Positions 9,482 to 17,761 of a stretch of 64,000 bases of DNA are shown piece after piece. The position numbers and the translations under genes are program-made. The stretch comes from Microvirga arsenatis (GTDB lineage: Bacteria; Pseudomonadota; Alphaproteobacteria; Rhizobiales; Beijerinckiaceae). Position 1 is the stretch's first letter, and each line of letters begins with the position of its first letter. The notes below the pieces were generated by a model. It was not told where the DNA came from, did no database searches, and saw nothing but the letters and a program-made list of their open reading frames with translations. The stretch is taken from positions 214,498-278,497 of the forward strand of contig NZ_JAAAXJ010000006.1 in assembly GCF_009910705.1 (NCBI RefSeq), in the 5' to 3' direction.

Positions 9482-9525
9482 GCGGTTCGTTTAGAAGCAG
9501 GGTGAGACGATCCTGCCGGTCGCGA

Positions 9526-10725
9526 TCACTTCACGAACGGGCAGCCGCTTTCCTTGGCAGTGCGGAACAGGCCATCAGCCGGAATCTTGGCGACGATCTT
9601 GTAGAGATCGTTGGGACCCTTCGACTCGGCAGGTGTCTTCACTTCGACCAGCAGCATGTCATAGGTCACCCGGCCATTAGCCTGGATGCGCGGATTCTCC
9701 CAGATGCCAGTGGTGATGGGGAGCTCCCGCATCTTTGCCGCCACCTTGTCCGGGTCGTCCGTGCCTGCTGCCTTCACTGCTTCCAGATAGTGAGTGACCG
9801 CGCCGTAAGCGCCCATATGGCCCATGGTCGGAGTCTTGCCGCCGTTCCTCGCCATCATTCTCTTGGCCAGCGCGCGCGTCTTGTCGTTCAGGTCCCAATA
9901 GGTCGAGACCGACATGCGCATGCCCTTAGAGGCCGCGAGGGTCAGTGCCTCGATGTTGTTCTCGTAGACCATCATCGCAGCGAGCTTGTCGCCGAGGCCG
10001 AACTGCCCTGCCTGCTTTACGGTGGTTTCAAGATCGGTGCCGGCATTGGCAAGGCCAATGACATCGGCACCCGAGCCCTGCGCCGTCAGCAGGGCCGAGG
10101 CCATGTCGTTCGAGTTCAACGGATGCAAGGTCTGCCCGATCACCTTCCCACCGGAGGCCTGGATCGACTTGGTGGCGTCGGCGATCAGGGTGTGACCGAA
10201 AACGTAATCGGCCGCGATCATGTACCAGGTCTTCTTGCCCTCCCCAACGATGCGCGAGGTTACGGCGCGTGACAGCTCCTGAGTGGATGGAGCGAACTGG
10301 AACCCGTAAGGCGAGCATTGTGCTTCCGAGAAGTTGGGCGCATAGGCGCCGCTGGCGAGCGTAAACACTTTCGCCTCAGCAGCACGCGCCTGAGCGGCAA
10401 GCCCGACCGCACTCGAGCCTCCTAAAGTCATGGCGCGAATGCCATATTCCTGGATGTAACGTTGAGCTTGAGCCGAGCCCACATCAGGCTTGTTCTGGTG
10501 ATCCGCATGAAGGACCTCGATCGGGCGGCCCAGCACCTTGCCGCCTGCATCCTCCACGGCCATCTGAACGGCCATCAGAGTGCCAGGACCTCCATTCGCC
10601 GCAAAGATGCCGGACATATCGTCGAGCACCAGGATCCGCAGCGGTCCCCCCTGTGCGACTGCAGCTAGGGGCATGACAGTCGTCAGAAAGGCGGCACCAA
10701 GCAGTGTCTTCCACTTGTTATTCAT
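9526..10725 (-). CDS. ABC transporter periplasmic substrate-binding protein (LivJ/LivK-type)
   Basis: A 399-residue periplasmic binding protein of peripla_BP_6 type that delivers ligand to the LivFGHM importer. Residues 1 to about 24 form a signal peptide ending near AVAQ. GGPLRILVLDDMSGIFAANGGPG follows, typical of proteobacterial binding proteins for carboxylates and aromatics. The start at 10725 is preferred over an upstream one at 10776 because a GGGAGGA ribosome site sits just before it. A strong hairpin follows the gene. The homologous fold does not identify the ligand. Confidence 0.92.
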   Translation of the reverse strand: MNNKWKTLLGAAFLTTVMPLAAVAQGGPLRILVLDDMSGIFAANGGPGTLMAVQMAVEDAGGKVLGRPIEVLHADHQNKPDVGSAQAQRYIQEYGIRAMTLGGSSAVGLAAQARAAEAKVFTLASGAYAPNFSEAQCSPYGFQFAPSTQELSRAVTSRIVGEGKKTWYMIAADYVFGHTLIADATKSIQASGGKVIGQTLHPLNSNDMASALLTAQGSGADVIGLANAGTDLETTVKQAGQFGLGDKLAAMMVYENNIEALTLAASKGMRMSVSTYWDLNDKTRALAKRMMARNGGKTPTMGHMGAYGAVTHYLEAVKAAGTDDPDKVAAKMRELPITTGIWENPRIQANGRVTYDMLLVEVKTPAESKGPNDLYKIVAKIPADGLFRTAKESGCPFVK

Positions 10726-10851
10726 GTCTTCCTCCCACATGTGCGGCAAGCTGCGGATGTTCTTTCCATTCGGCACCGGAACTGCCTGCCATGTTCCGGC
10801 TGATTACTCAGCTACAGCTCTCCGGCCTTCCTGCCGTGGGCCTTCTCGCCT

Positions 10852-12360
10852 CTATTGCAGGGTGAAGGGGTTGGAGATTCGCGATTTTGGATTGATGAAG
10901 ACGCTCTTCGCTTCCAGATACTCGTAGATTGCAGCCTTGCCGTTTTCGCGCCCAATCCCAGAGGACTTGAAGCCGCCGAACGGCGCCATGTAACTGACGA
11001 CGCGATAGGCGTTAACCCAAACTGTGCCGGCGCGCAGTCGGCGCGGGATCGTGATCGCCCGCTCCAGGCTTTGGCTCCAGAGACCTGCCGCGAGCCCATA
11101 GGGGGTGTCATTGGCAAGAGCCACGGCCTCATCGTCTGTCCGGAACTTCATGACCGAGAGAACCGGGCCGAACACCTCTTCCCTCGCAATCCGCATTGAA
11201 TTGTCGACGCCGGTGAAGATGGTGGGCTCGACGAACCAGCCATCCTTGAGTCCGTCTGTGTCCGGCCGCCGTCCGCCGAGCGCGCAAACTGCACCCTCGG
11301 AACGGGCGATCTGGATGTATTCAAGAGTCTTTGCCAGTTGCGGCTCGGTTGCGATGGGGCCGACATCGGTCGTATCGCTGCGCGGGTCGCCAAGACGTGC
11401 CTGCCTCATCCGCTCCACCAGCTTCTCGACGAAGCTGTCATGGATGTTCTCATGAACGAGGAGGCGCGAGCCTGCCATGCAGGTCTGTCCCGCCGCGGCA
11501 AAGATGCCTGAAATGACACCCTTCACCGCCGCTTCGAGATCGGCATCCTCGAAGATGATGTGGGGGGACTTGCCGCCGAGCTCCAGCGACACGCGTTTGA
11601 AGCTTTCCGCCGCGGCGCGAGAGACCAGCCGCCCTCCCACATCGGATCCGGTGAAGGCGATGCGGTCCACCAGCGGATGCTCTGCTAGTGCAGCACCCGC
11701 CTCATGCCCGAAACCGGTGACCACATTGACCACTCCGGGAGGGAACCCTGCTTCCTCGAAGAGTTCGAGGAAGGCCAGCATCGAGACGGAAGCATGCTCC
11801 GAAGGCTTGATAACGACCGTGTTGCCGGCTGCAAGCGCCGGCGCGAGTTTCCAGACTGTCAGGAGCAGGGGCGAGTTCCATGGCGTGATCGCCCCGACCA
11901 CCCCCACAGGCTCGTAGCGGATGTAGTGAAGCATGTCGCCCTTGTCGATTGGCGTTACGGCGCCTTCGATCTTGTCGGCAAGTCCGCCATAGTACTGGAA
12001 CCAACGCGGGATGTAGCGCATCTGTCCCAGCATCTCGACTTTGAGCTTGCCGTTGTCGCGGACTTCAAGATCAGCCAAGCGCTCGGCGTTCTGCTCAATC
12101 AGATCAGCTAGGCGATACATCAGCCGTCCGCGGTCGCTGGCGATCATCTTCGACCATGGACCCGATGTGAAGGCTGCATGGGCGGCGCGAACAGCCCGGT
12201 CGACATCGTCAGCATTGCCTCGGGGCAACCGGGCCCACGGTTTGCCGTTGTAGGGATCCTTGGTTTCGAACCAGGCGCTGGAAGACGACACGCACCATTC
12301 GCCGCCGATCAGCATTCGGAATTCCTGAAGCGGCGATGTTCCGACCGTTGAAGCCCCCAC
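10852..12360 (-). CDS. aldehyde dehydrogenase (NAD(P)+-dependent)
   Basis: A 502-residue ALDH superfamily enzyme that oxidises an aldehyde to the acid. The oxyanion Asn is in ITPWNSPLLL, the general-base Glu in LELGGKSPH and the catalytic Cys in AAGQTCMAGSR. The C-terminal EEVFGPVLSVMKF and PFGGFKSSGIGRE motifs are standard. Length is normal. It is the first gene of the nine-gene minus-strand operon, so its 5' flank probably holds the operon promoter. It may feed the carboxylic acid that the CoA transferase then activates, or it may act on an aldehyde released later. Confidence 0.93.
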   Translation of the reverse strand: MGASTVGTSPLQEFRMLIGGEWCVSSSSAWFETKDPYNGKPWARLPRGNADDVDRAVRAAHAAFTSGPWSKMIASDRGRLMYRLADLIEQNAERLADLEVRDNGKLKVEMLGQMRYIPRWFQYYGGLADKIEGAVTPIDKGDMLHYIRYEPVGVVGAITPWNSPLLLTVWKLAPALAAGNTVVIKPSEHASVSMLAFLELFEEAGFPPGVVNVVTGFGHEAGAALAEHPLVDRIAFTGSDVGGRLVSRAAAESFKRVSLELGGKSPHIIFEDADLEAAVKGVISGIFAAAGQTCMAGSRLLVHENIHDSFVEKLVERMRQARLGDPRSDTTDVGPIATEPQLAKTLEYIQIARSEGAVCALGGRRPDTDGLKDGWFVEPTIFTGVDNSMRIAREEVFGPVLSVMKFRTDDEAVALANDTPYGLAAGLWSQSLERAITIPRRLRAGTVWVNAYRVVSYMAPFGGFKSSGIGRENGKAAIYEYLEAKSVFINPKSRISNPFTLQ

Positions 12361-12995
12361 GAAATCCTCCCGTTCAGATGCGGCAGTTATCGGTAGAGCA
12401 TCGAATTTAAGCTCTATGGCCCGCCCGCTCTGTTATTATGTTTAAATCTACCATTGAAGAACAAGCTTGCGCAACAAAAATCTCCTTTGGAAGAAATTTC
12501 CACTTTAAGTGGTATATAATATTCTGATTAACCTATGGTGATATCAGGGCAAATTGCTAAGCCTATATAGGGTCTTAGTACATGTGTACGGTAAATATGC
12601 AGCCGCCTCATGTTCGGTTAAGCCATGCACGCCACCCTTAGCCCTATCGAGGCGGTGCGGTTGGGCTGATCCCTGCAGTTCACCATCGCGAGAACGCAGA
12701 CTTAGCCCTCATCAATCAGGGCTGTCCGAGGGAAAATAAGCAACGCTCTCATGCATGGAGAAGAATTGGGGTGGTGGGACAGGCTGCATGCCATCGCCGC
12801 CGCTGGGACGAGCGCTCACCTCAAGCTCTTCCCGGCCTGCATGTTGCTACGCAAATCCAGATTGTGATGCACCAGGGAGTAAAGTGCATCGTGGCTCGCA
12901 ATATCTCATAGGTCAGTAGCTATACACCTAAGCCATGCTGACACTCAGGAGAGAGTAGAGGCCAGTTCCGACGCATTCGACATCTGGTAAACGTA
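12361..12995. other. 635-bp intergenic region with a palindrome; probable operon promoter
   Basis: No convincing gene. The first 200 bp upstream of the aldehyde dehydrogenase start are AT-rich and hold a near-palindrome at 12500-12512 (CCACTT-T-AAGTGG), next to TATATAAT-like sequence. That is a candidate operator for the operon. The remaining 400 bp, up to the LuxR-type gene stop, have scattered stops in all frames and no recognisable RNA gene. Confidence 0.4.
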
Positions 12996-14087
12996 TCATA
13001 GGTGGTGTGCTGCAAAGCGAGCCATCAAACTGACAAGCTGGGCTTGGTGGCTGGTATCTGTTTTGGCAAAGATGGATTTGAGGTGAAAGCGCACCGTTTG
13101 TGTGCCAACCTGGTGTTGTGCTGCTATCTGCTGGGTATCCATCCCCAGGAACAGGCTTGAGGCCACTCGCAGCTCGGCAGGTGTGAGTTGGAACACCTCT
13201 CGCAGCAGTTGAGAATTCAGTGAATGGCTCTGGGTCAGATCGCTGATGAGAAGAAGTCCGGATGCTCCCTGGAAAATGTCCGACGCCTGCCGGACGATGG
13301 GATAGGATTGCACAAGGAGCGGAAGGTTGTTCTTGCGAGGAAGCAAGATCGACGTCAGTGAAGTAGTTGTACGAGCCAAGGCAGAGCCCTGCATGCCGGC
13401 AACGAGTTCTTGCAAGAACCCGTTGGTCTCGTGGTGCGGCGCTCTTAGTCGTGAGGCGACCACATGCAGATGATAACCTAGATAGGTCTCTGCCTGTTTG
13501 TTCATACGGATGACGCGGCCTAGGCGGTCGATCAGGATGGCCCCAGACTCGAAACCTGCGAGACTGTCGACAACTCCTTCGGCATAGGCGAGGCGGCTTC
13601 TTGAGGCCAAATGCGCCGCTCTCTTCAGGTGCGGAAGATCATGCTCGATTTTGGCAAGCTCATCTTGGGAGAATGGAAGCCTCCCCACCCGCCGCTGAAG
13701 TGAAAAACTGATCGCGACGCCACCTGTCTCAGCCAGCTTGCAACCAGCGAACCAGCCGAAACCCTGACGATAAAGAAAGTCGGAATAGAACGGCAGTCGC
13801 TCGAGTTCGTCCAGCGTGAACAGGTCGAGGTCTGTCACGATAGGCGGTCTGCCTTGCTCGGGAGCGAGGCCTCGTGCCGCGCGAATATCATGTTTGAACC
13901 ATTCGTCTTCAATATATCTGGCGCAAAGCTCGTCCAGCCCTTCGGTATTGATCAACCCGCCCGAGCAATCTGGATAGGATACGAGAGCAGCGCCGTCCGC
14001 GTCCCATTCGGAACTCGCCAGGTTGAGTGCGCTTCTCCAAAGCTCTGGAATGACGGCGGCTTCATAAAACGCTTCAGTTACAGGCAT
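12996..14087 (-). CDS. LuxR-family transcriptional regulator
   Basis: About 363 residues. The last 65 form a LuxR/GerE helix-turn-helix (FQLTPAELRVASSLFLGM, then QQIAAQHQVGTQTVRFHLKSIFAKT). The long N-terminal part resembles the PAS-like sensor half of rhizobial LuxR-type regulators; it contains GAILIDRLGRVIRMNKQAE, a PAS-like strand. No autoinducer-binding signature is visible. The ATG at 14087 gives the usual N-terminus for this group (FYEAAVIPELW), but the frame is open to 14153. It is divergent from the envelope-protein run at 14437 and is a candidate regulator for it. Confidence 0.85.
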   Translation of the reverse strand: MPVTEAFYEAAVIPELWRSALNLASSEWDADGAALVSYPDCSGGLINTEGLDELCARYIEDEWFKHDIRAARGLAPEQGRPPIVTDLDLFTLDELERLPFYSDFLYRQGFGWFAGCKLAETGGVAISFSLQRRVGRLPFSQDELAKIEHDLPHLKRAAHLASRSRLAYAEGVVDSLAGFESGAILIDRLGRVIRMNKQAETYLGYHLHVVASRLRAPHHETNGFLQELVAGMQGSALARTTTSLTSILLPRKNNLPLLVQSYPIVRQASDIFQGASGLLLISDLTQSHSLNSQLLREVFQLTPAELRVASSLFLGMDTQQIAAQHQVGTQTVRFHLKSIFAKTDTSHQAQLVSLMARFAAHHL

Positions 14088-14436
14088 TTGGATCTTTGTA
14101 CTGCGCCGTCTAACGTATTCAAATGGAATAGAGTGTAGCACAGCGCATGACAATTGGGGAAACTACGTACCAAGAGTTCGCCGCCTTGCCCGAGAACCAA
14201 TGGCTTCTAGATCGTAGAGAAAGGATCAAAATTACGCTCCTCCAGGCTTAATTGCATGCGGGGGTGCTACCCATTTGGGTAGAATATCTACCTGCAGTCC
14301 CTTGCCAGCCGGGTAGTGAGTAGTTGTCCAGAGTGTGCTTTTCTGCCCCGGTAAGACCGTAATTAAGCCACTAAGCCCGCGAAGCTGGCCGCTTCTATGG
14401 CAGAAACGTGGCGCAAGAGACTGCCTAGGGGCATTT
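14088..14436. other. divergent intergenic region between the LuxR-type gene and the envelope cluster
   Basis: About 350 bp that must hold the promoters of both divergent units. I see no strong palindrome. A second possible reading extends the OmpA-like gene upstream to a GTG at 14335. I prefer the GTG at 14437, which leaves this stretch non-coding. Confidence 0.35.
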
Positions 14437-15414
14437 GTGTTATATTGTAAGCGCAACGGCGCAAGTCTGCGTCTGGGTGTGGTGCTGTTTCTCCTGACCA
14501 TATCCGGAACGATCGCTAGATCTCAGGCTCCTGACAGCCAGATCAATCACATTATTCAATCGCCGGCGCCGATGCCTGGTAGCGCGGGTGTATCTCGTTC
14601 GGTTCCAGTCGAGACAGACAGGGTGAGATCTGCTGTGCCTGTCCCAAAGAGCCGGGCAGAGGTACAAGGTGAGGGCAGCATCAACGCGGTGATCCGCGCG
14701 CTAAGCCCTAGGGAGGCTCCGCCTCCAGTGATCGTGGCTTTGGCATCAGGAACTTTCCTGGTGACGCTTGTCGATCATGTGCGTCACTGGTCGCCGGCGT
14801 CATCCATCCGGCTGCAGCCGGACGAAATCCTCCCCATTTCAGTTGAGATCCTCGGGATCCCTGCTCCGCTTGCAGCTGCCTGGTCGCAAGCCCCATTCTA
14901 CGGGATTGTCGTGGCGCAGTCGCAGATTGCACTGGTCGAGCGATCCTCGAGGCGGGTTGCCGTTGTCATCGACAGAGCAACGGGTGTCGCGTTCGGGCCA
15001 GGGACTCGCTTCGTTGTCATCTACGACAAACGGACATCGCGAACCATAGCTCTCGACCTTCATGCCTCGTTCGATCAGGATGTCTATTTTGGCAATAACA
15101 GCAGCAAGTTAAGTGATGTTGCGCGAGAGCAGCTTCTCGCCCTTGGTATGGCTCTGCAGTCCCCCTCCCTGGGAAATGCGCGGTTTTTGATTTCTGGCCA
15201 CACGAACTCGGTCGGAAGCGACCTTGCAAATCGGGAGCTGTCGTTCCGCCGAGCAGTCGCCGTTCGCGACCACCTTATACGAAACTTCGGTTTGGCTCCT
15301 GAAAAGATCGATATGTACGGTTTTGGTGCAGACCGTTTGAAGTTTCCTCATGCTCCACGTCATCCGGGTAACCGGCGCGTCGAGATTGCACTCGTGATCG
15401 GAGAGGCGCTTTGA
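14437..15414 (+). CDS. exported OmpA-like protein with altered peptidoglycan-binding site
   Basis: About 325 residues. The GTG at 14437 is preceded by AGGGG at good spacing and gives a signal peptide (positive start, hydrophobic core about 14-25, cleavage near RSQA). A middle region of unknown fold (about 90-205) is followed by an OmpA-type C-terminal domain (about 212-325) with YFGNNSSKLS, SGHTN and NRELSFRRAVAVRDHL. In OmpA domains the Asp of GHTD and the Arg 15 residues later bind diaminopimelate. Here the Asp is Asn257, while Arg272 is kept. Peptidoglycan binding is therefore doubtful. It is the first gene of a five-gene run; its stop overlaps the next start by 4 bp. Confidence 0.85.
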   Translation: MLYCKRNGASLRLGVVLFLLTISGTIARSQAPDSQINHIIQSPAPMPGSAGVSRSVPVETDRVRSAVPVPKSRAEVQGEGSINAVIRALSPREAPPPVIVALASGTFLVTLVDHVRHWSPASSIRLQPDEILPISVEILGIPAPLAAAWSQAPFYGIVVAQSQIALVERSSRRVAVVIDRATGVAFGPGTRFVVIYDKRTSRTIALDLHASFDQDVYFGNNSSKLSDVAREQLLALGMALQSPSLGNARFLISGHTNSVGSDLANRELSFRRAVAVRDHLIRNFGLAPEKIDMYGFGADRLKFPHAPRHPGNRRVEIALVIGEAL

Positions 15415-16184
15415 CCCGTCATCCGCTCTCATTCTTTGCAGTCGGTCTGTCGGTGGTCAGTTTGTCATTCTTCGCCCTGACGTGTGGCGCCTCCTCACAG
15501 GATACCCCCGTCCCCACCAGAGATCTGTACCTGCTCACGTCCAAACAGTCTGAGCGGACCGTCATTCTGTTCGAAGACAAGACGCTGAAGCTGACACAGC
15601 AATCGAGAGAGCGGCTGAAGGAATACGCTGACTTGATGGCAAGGTCAGCCCGCACGTTGCGGCGGGTGCTCGTCATCGGCACCACGATGCCGACTGGGGA
15701 TCTCGCTGCAGATCAAGATCTCGCGTTCCGACGTGCGTTGGCAGTGCGGGACGAGTTGGCCCGGCTCAGCGGATTGAGCGAGAGCCTGTTCCTGACCCAG
15801 GCAAGCCGATCTATGCCAGGCTGGCGGGCAGCCGGGCAAGTCTTTGTCGAGCTCGATGTGACGACGTCAACCAACACAGGTGCTGCACAAGCTCGGGTAG
15901 CGTGGGACACCCACTCCCAGCGGTGGCTGCTGATCTGTCGGGATGGGGCCATACCTCCGGCCCGCCTGTCAGCTCCGGACGACTTCTCTGCTCTGGCAGC
16001 CTGCGACGAACCCGGGCGGATCGTCACGAACGCCCGGGCTCCGGTACCGGCTCCGAATGGAGCGGTCGCCCATTGGGATGCAAAGACCTCTCGCTGGGTG
16101 ATCCGCTGCGCTGATGGAACGCCCCTATCCGGGCAGGAGCAGGATCCAGATGACTTTCAGGCCCTTTCTCGGTGCCGACGCTGA
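15411..16184 (+). CDS. exported protein with degenerate OmpA-like domain and two tandem C-terminal repeats
   Basis: A 257-residue protein read from a TTG that overlaps the upstream stop. Residues 1 to about 29 form a signal peptide. Residues about 45-150 are a worn OmpA-like domain, recognisable by DLAFRRALAVRDEL, which matches FRRAVAVRDHL of the upstream protein. The position of the peptidoglycan-binding Asp is Met93, and the partner Arg108 is retained. After a linker, residues 165-198 and 222-255 are two copies of a W-D...RW...C..DG...PDDF.AL..C unit. I do not recognise this unit. The pair of OmpA-like genes looks like an old tandem duplication. Confidence 0.8.
   Translation: MTRHPLSFFAVGLSVVSLSFFALTCGASSQDTPVPTRDLYLLTSKQSERTVILFEDKTLKLTQQSRERLKEYADLMARSARTLRRVLVIGTTMPTGDLAADQDLAFRRALAVRDELARLSGLSESLFLTQASRSMPGWRAAGQVFVELDVTTSTNTGAAQARVAWDTHSQRWLLICRDGAIPPARLSAPDDFSALAACDEPGRIVTNARAPVPAPNGAVAHWDAKTSRWVIRCADGTPLSGQEQDPDDFQALSRCRR
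15903..16175 (+). repeat. two copies of a 34-residue Cys-containing unit within the coding region
   Basis: Within the preceding gene, residues 165-198 and 222-255 repeat with an exact 57-residue period. Conserved positions are Trp165/222, Arg-Trp 171-172/228-229, Cys176/233, Asp-Gly 178-179/235-236, Asp-Asp-Phe 190-192/247-249, Ala-Leu 194-195/251-252 and Cys198/255. The Cys-Cys spacing is 22 in both copies, suggesting one disulfide per unit in the periplasm. Confidence 0.75.
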
Positions 16185-16222
16185 TGTCCTGCAGTCGAGC
16201 CCTTGTGCCAGCGGAGAATATC

Positions 16223-17161
16223 ATGAACAGAATAGCACGAACTTTGCTGATCCTTGGTTGCCTGTTCGCAGCTGCCAAACCGGTTTATGCCCAAGCACCT
16301 AAACTGAACGTCGTCATGATGGGCGAGGACGCCGATTCGTCCAGCGTTCCAAGGACAAACCGGGTCTTTACCCGGGTTCAACAGGAAATCATGGAGCAGA
16401 TGAATGTTCGTGGTCTGCAAGTCTATGATGAGGTTGCTGTCAGTCTTGCCATAACCGATCCGGGACGGGTGAGACGCCGCGACGCGGAATTGATCGACGT
16501 GGCACGGACTGTTTCCCGTCCGCCTCTCGACGTGCTTGTCATCTTCCAGATCTATGCCGCTGCGAACAAGTCACCCGTATCCGACATCATGAAGCTGAAC
16601 ATCCGCGTTTCCGGTCGGATGCTGAATGTCCGCAGCGGGCAATCCCTCGGTTCATTCGAAGTTGTAGGGCAAGATCTTCCGCCGATCCCGCCAGGATGCA
16701 ACTACGACTGCATCCTCGAGCATGTCGGTAATGAGGCCAAGCCGATTGCTGGTGAAGTCAGCACCGCGCTTTATGATAAGCTGACTTCTTTCATAGGTCC
16801 GGCACCTGTCCTCGCGGCCGCACCGGCCCACCTGCCAGCACCAATCCCGCAGGCCGCTCCGGTTGCGGCGGTCCCTGCATCGACCTGCCCAGGCCTACCC
16901 AATGCCTATGTATTCAAGCTGGCAAACTTTGCTGCCGCAGAGGTGTCGCAGATCGAAGCCTTCATCGGCGCCTTCAGTTGCTTCGAGACGATTCGTCCGA
17001 TCCGCCAGTCGGCTTCTACAACTGAGTATTGGTACGAGTCGCGTATCGACCAGCAGCGGCTCGCGCGCAATCTGCAAGGGATGAAAGACGCTATGGGCGT
17101 CAATTTTCAAATTCAGTTCTCCGGAAATTCCGTGAGCCTGACAAAAGTTTTGACGCGGTAA
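16223..17161 (+). CDS. exported CsgG/FlgT-like envelope protein
   Basis: About 312 residues from the ATG at 16223, which has GGAG 8 bases upstream. A signal peptide ends near PVYAQ, with no lipobox Cys. Residues about 22-175 (NVVMMGEDADS, RVFTRVQQEIMEQMNVRGLQVYDE) have the alternating strand-helix look of the CsgG/FlgT/TolB-N group of outer-membrane assembly proteins; this is resemblance only. A Pro/Ala linker (about 190-215) leads to a small domain of about 95 residues with two Cys (CPGLPNAYVF, FSCFETIRP), perhaps a ferredoxin-like fold. It is third in the five-gene run. Confidence 0.75.
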   Translation: MNRIARTLLILGCLFAAAKPVYAQAPKLNVVMMGEDADSSSVPRTNRVFTRVQQEIMEQMNVRGLQVYDEVAVSLAITDPGRVRRRDAELIDVARTVSRPPLDVLVIFQIYAAANKSPVSDIMKLNIRVSGRMLNVRSGQSLGSFEVVGQDLPPIPPGCNYDCILEHVGNEAKPIAGEVSTALYDKLTSFIGPAPVLAAAPAHLPAPIPQAAPVAAVPASTCPGLPNAYVFKLANFAAAEVSQIEAFIGAFSCFETIRPIRQSASTTEYWYESRIDQQRLARNLQGMKDAMGVNFQIQFSGNSVSLTKVLTR

Positions 17162-17196
17162 GGATTGGCCGATCCGCGCAAAAGGGGGTAACAACA

Positions 17197-17691
17197 ATGT
17201 ATCTGATCACCAAGAAGACTTCATCGCGGGTTGTGGGGCTTGCCCTGTCCTGTGCCATGGCCATCTCGGCAGTCAGCCCTGCAGCGGCTCAGATGCCGAA
17301 TTTCGGTTCCGTTCTGGGAGGTGCGGTTGGCGGCGCAGTCGGATCTCGGCATGGCGCAGGCGGAGCAATCGCCGGGGCCATCATCGGCATCGCAGCAGGC
17401 GCAATCCTTCAGGGTCTGATCGACGATATCGAGAAGAGGAATGCTAAGGCGGCGGCAAACGCCGCTCTCAAGTCTGGTTCTTCAGGTAACCGCACTTTCA
17501 AGAATTCCAAAGGGCAGCAAGTGAAGGTCTCCACCAACGTGAAGGAGACCACGAATTCCCAAGGTCGGAAGTGCCGTCAGGTCACGACCCAGGTCGAACG
17601 TGATGGCAAGGCGGAATCCGGTGGCGGCACCGAGACCGTCTGCCAAGTGCAACTCGCAAGCGGCAAGACCGGCTATCCGACGATCGAGTGA
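17197..17691 (+). CDS. exported glycine-zipper protein of the 17-kDa surface antigen type
   Basis: A 164-residue protein. The ATG at 17197 is preceded by AAGGGGG. Signal peptide 1-31 ends at SPAAAQ. Residues about 36-75 form a glycine zipper (GGAVGGAVGSRHGAGGAIAG), expected to insert in or associate with a membrane. A short helix follows. A C-terminal domain with two Cys (RKCRQVTTQVERDGK and TETVCQ) matches the pattern of the rickettsial 17-kDa antigen family. That family is usually lipidated; this one lacks the lipid-attachment Cys. A strong hairpin follows the gene. Confidence 0.8.
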   Translation: MYLITKKTSSRVVGLALSCAMAISAVSPAAAQMPNFGSVLGGAVGGAVGSRHGAGGAIAGAIIGIAAGAILQGLIDDIEKRNAKAAANAALKSGSSGNRTFKNSKGQQVKVSTNVKETTNSQGRKCRQVTTQVERDGKAESGGGTETVCQVQLASGKTGYPTIE

Positions 17692-17702
17692 ACTTGACAG
17701 GA

Positions 17703-17731
17703 CAGGGATGCCCGCTATGTGGGCATCCCTG
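17703..17731 (+). terminator. probable Rho-independent terminator or attenuating hairpin
   Basis: A perfect 11-bp stem, CAGGGATGCCC with GGGCATCCCTG, around a 7-base loop. It starts 12 bp after the glycine-zipper stop and is followed by pyrimidine-rich CTCTTATCCCTTT. It separates the first four envelope genes from the 617-residue gene, which starts only 31 bp further on, so some read-through is likely. Confidence 0.7.
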
Positions 17732-17761
17732 CCATCCCTCTTATCCCTTTAGTAGATTTCC

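Noticed and set aside
12554..12739. A 61-residue plus-strand frame in the long gap before the LuxR-type gene
   Set aside because: Composition is unlike protein, with many Cys, Ser and Pro, and no ribosome site.
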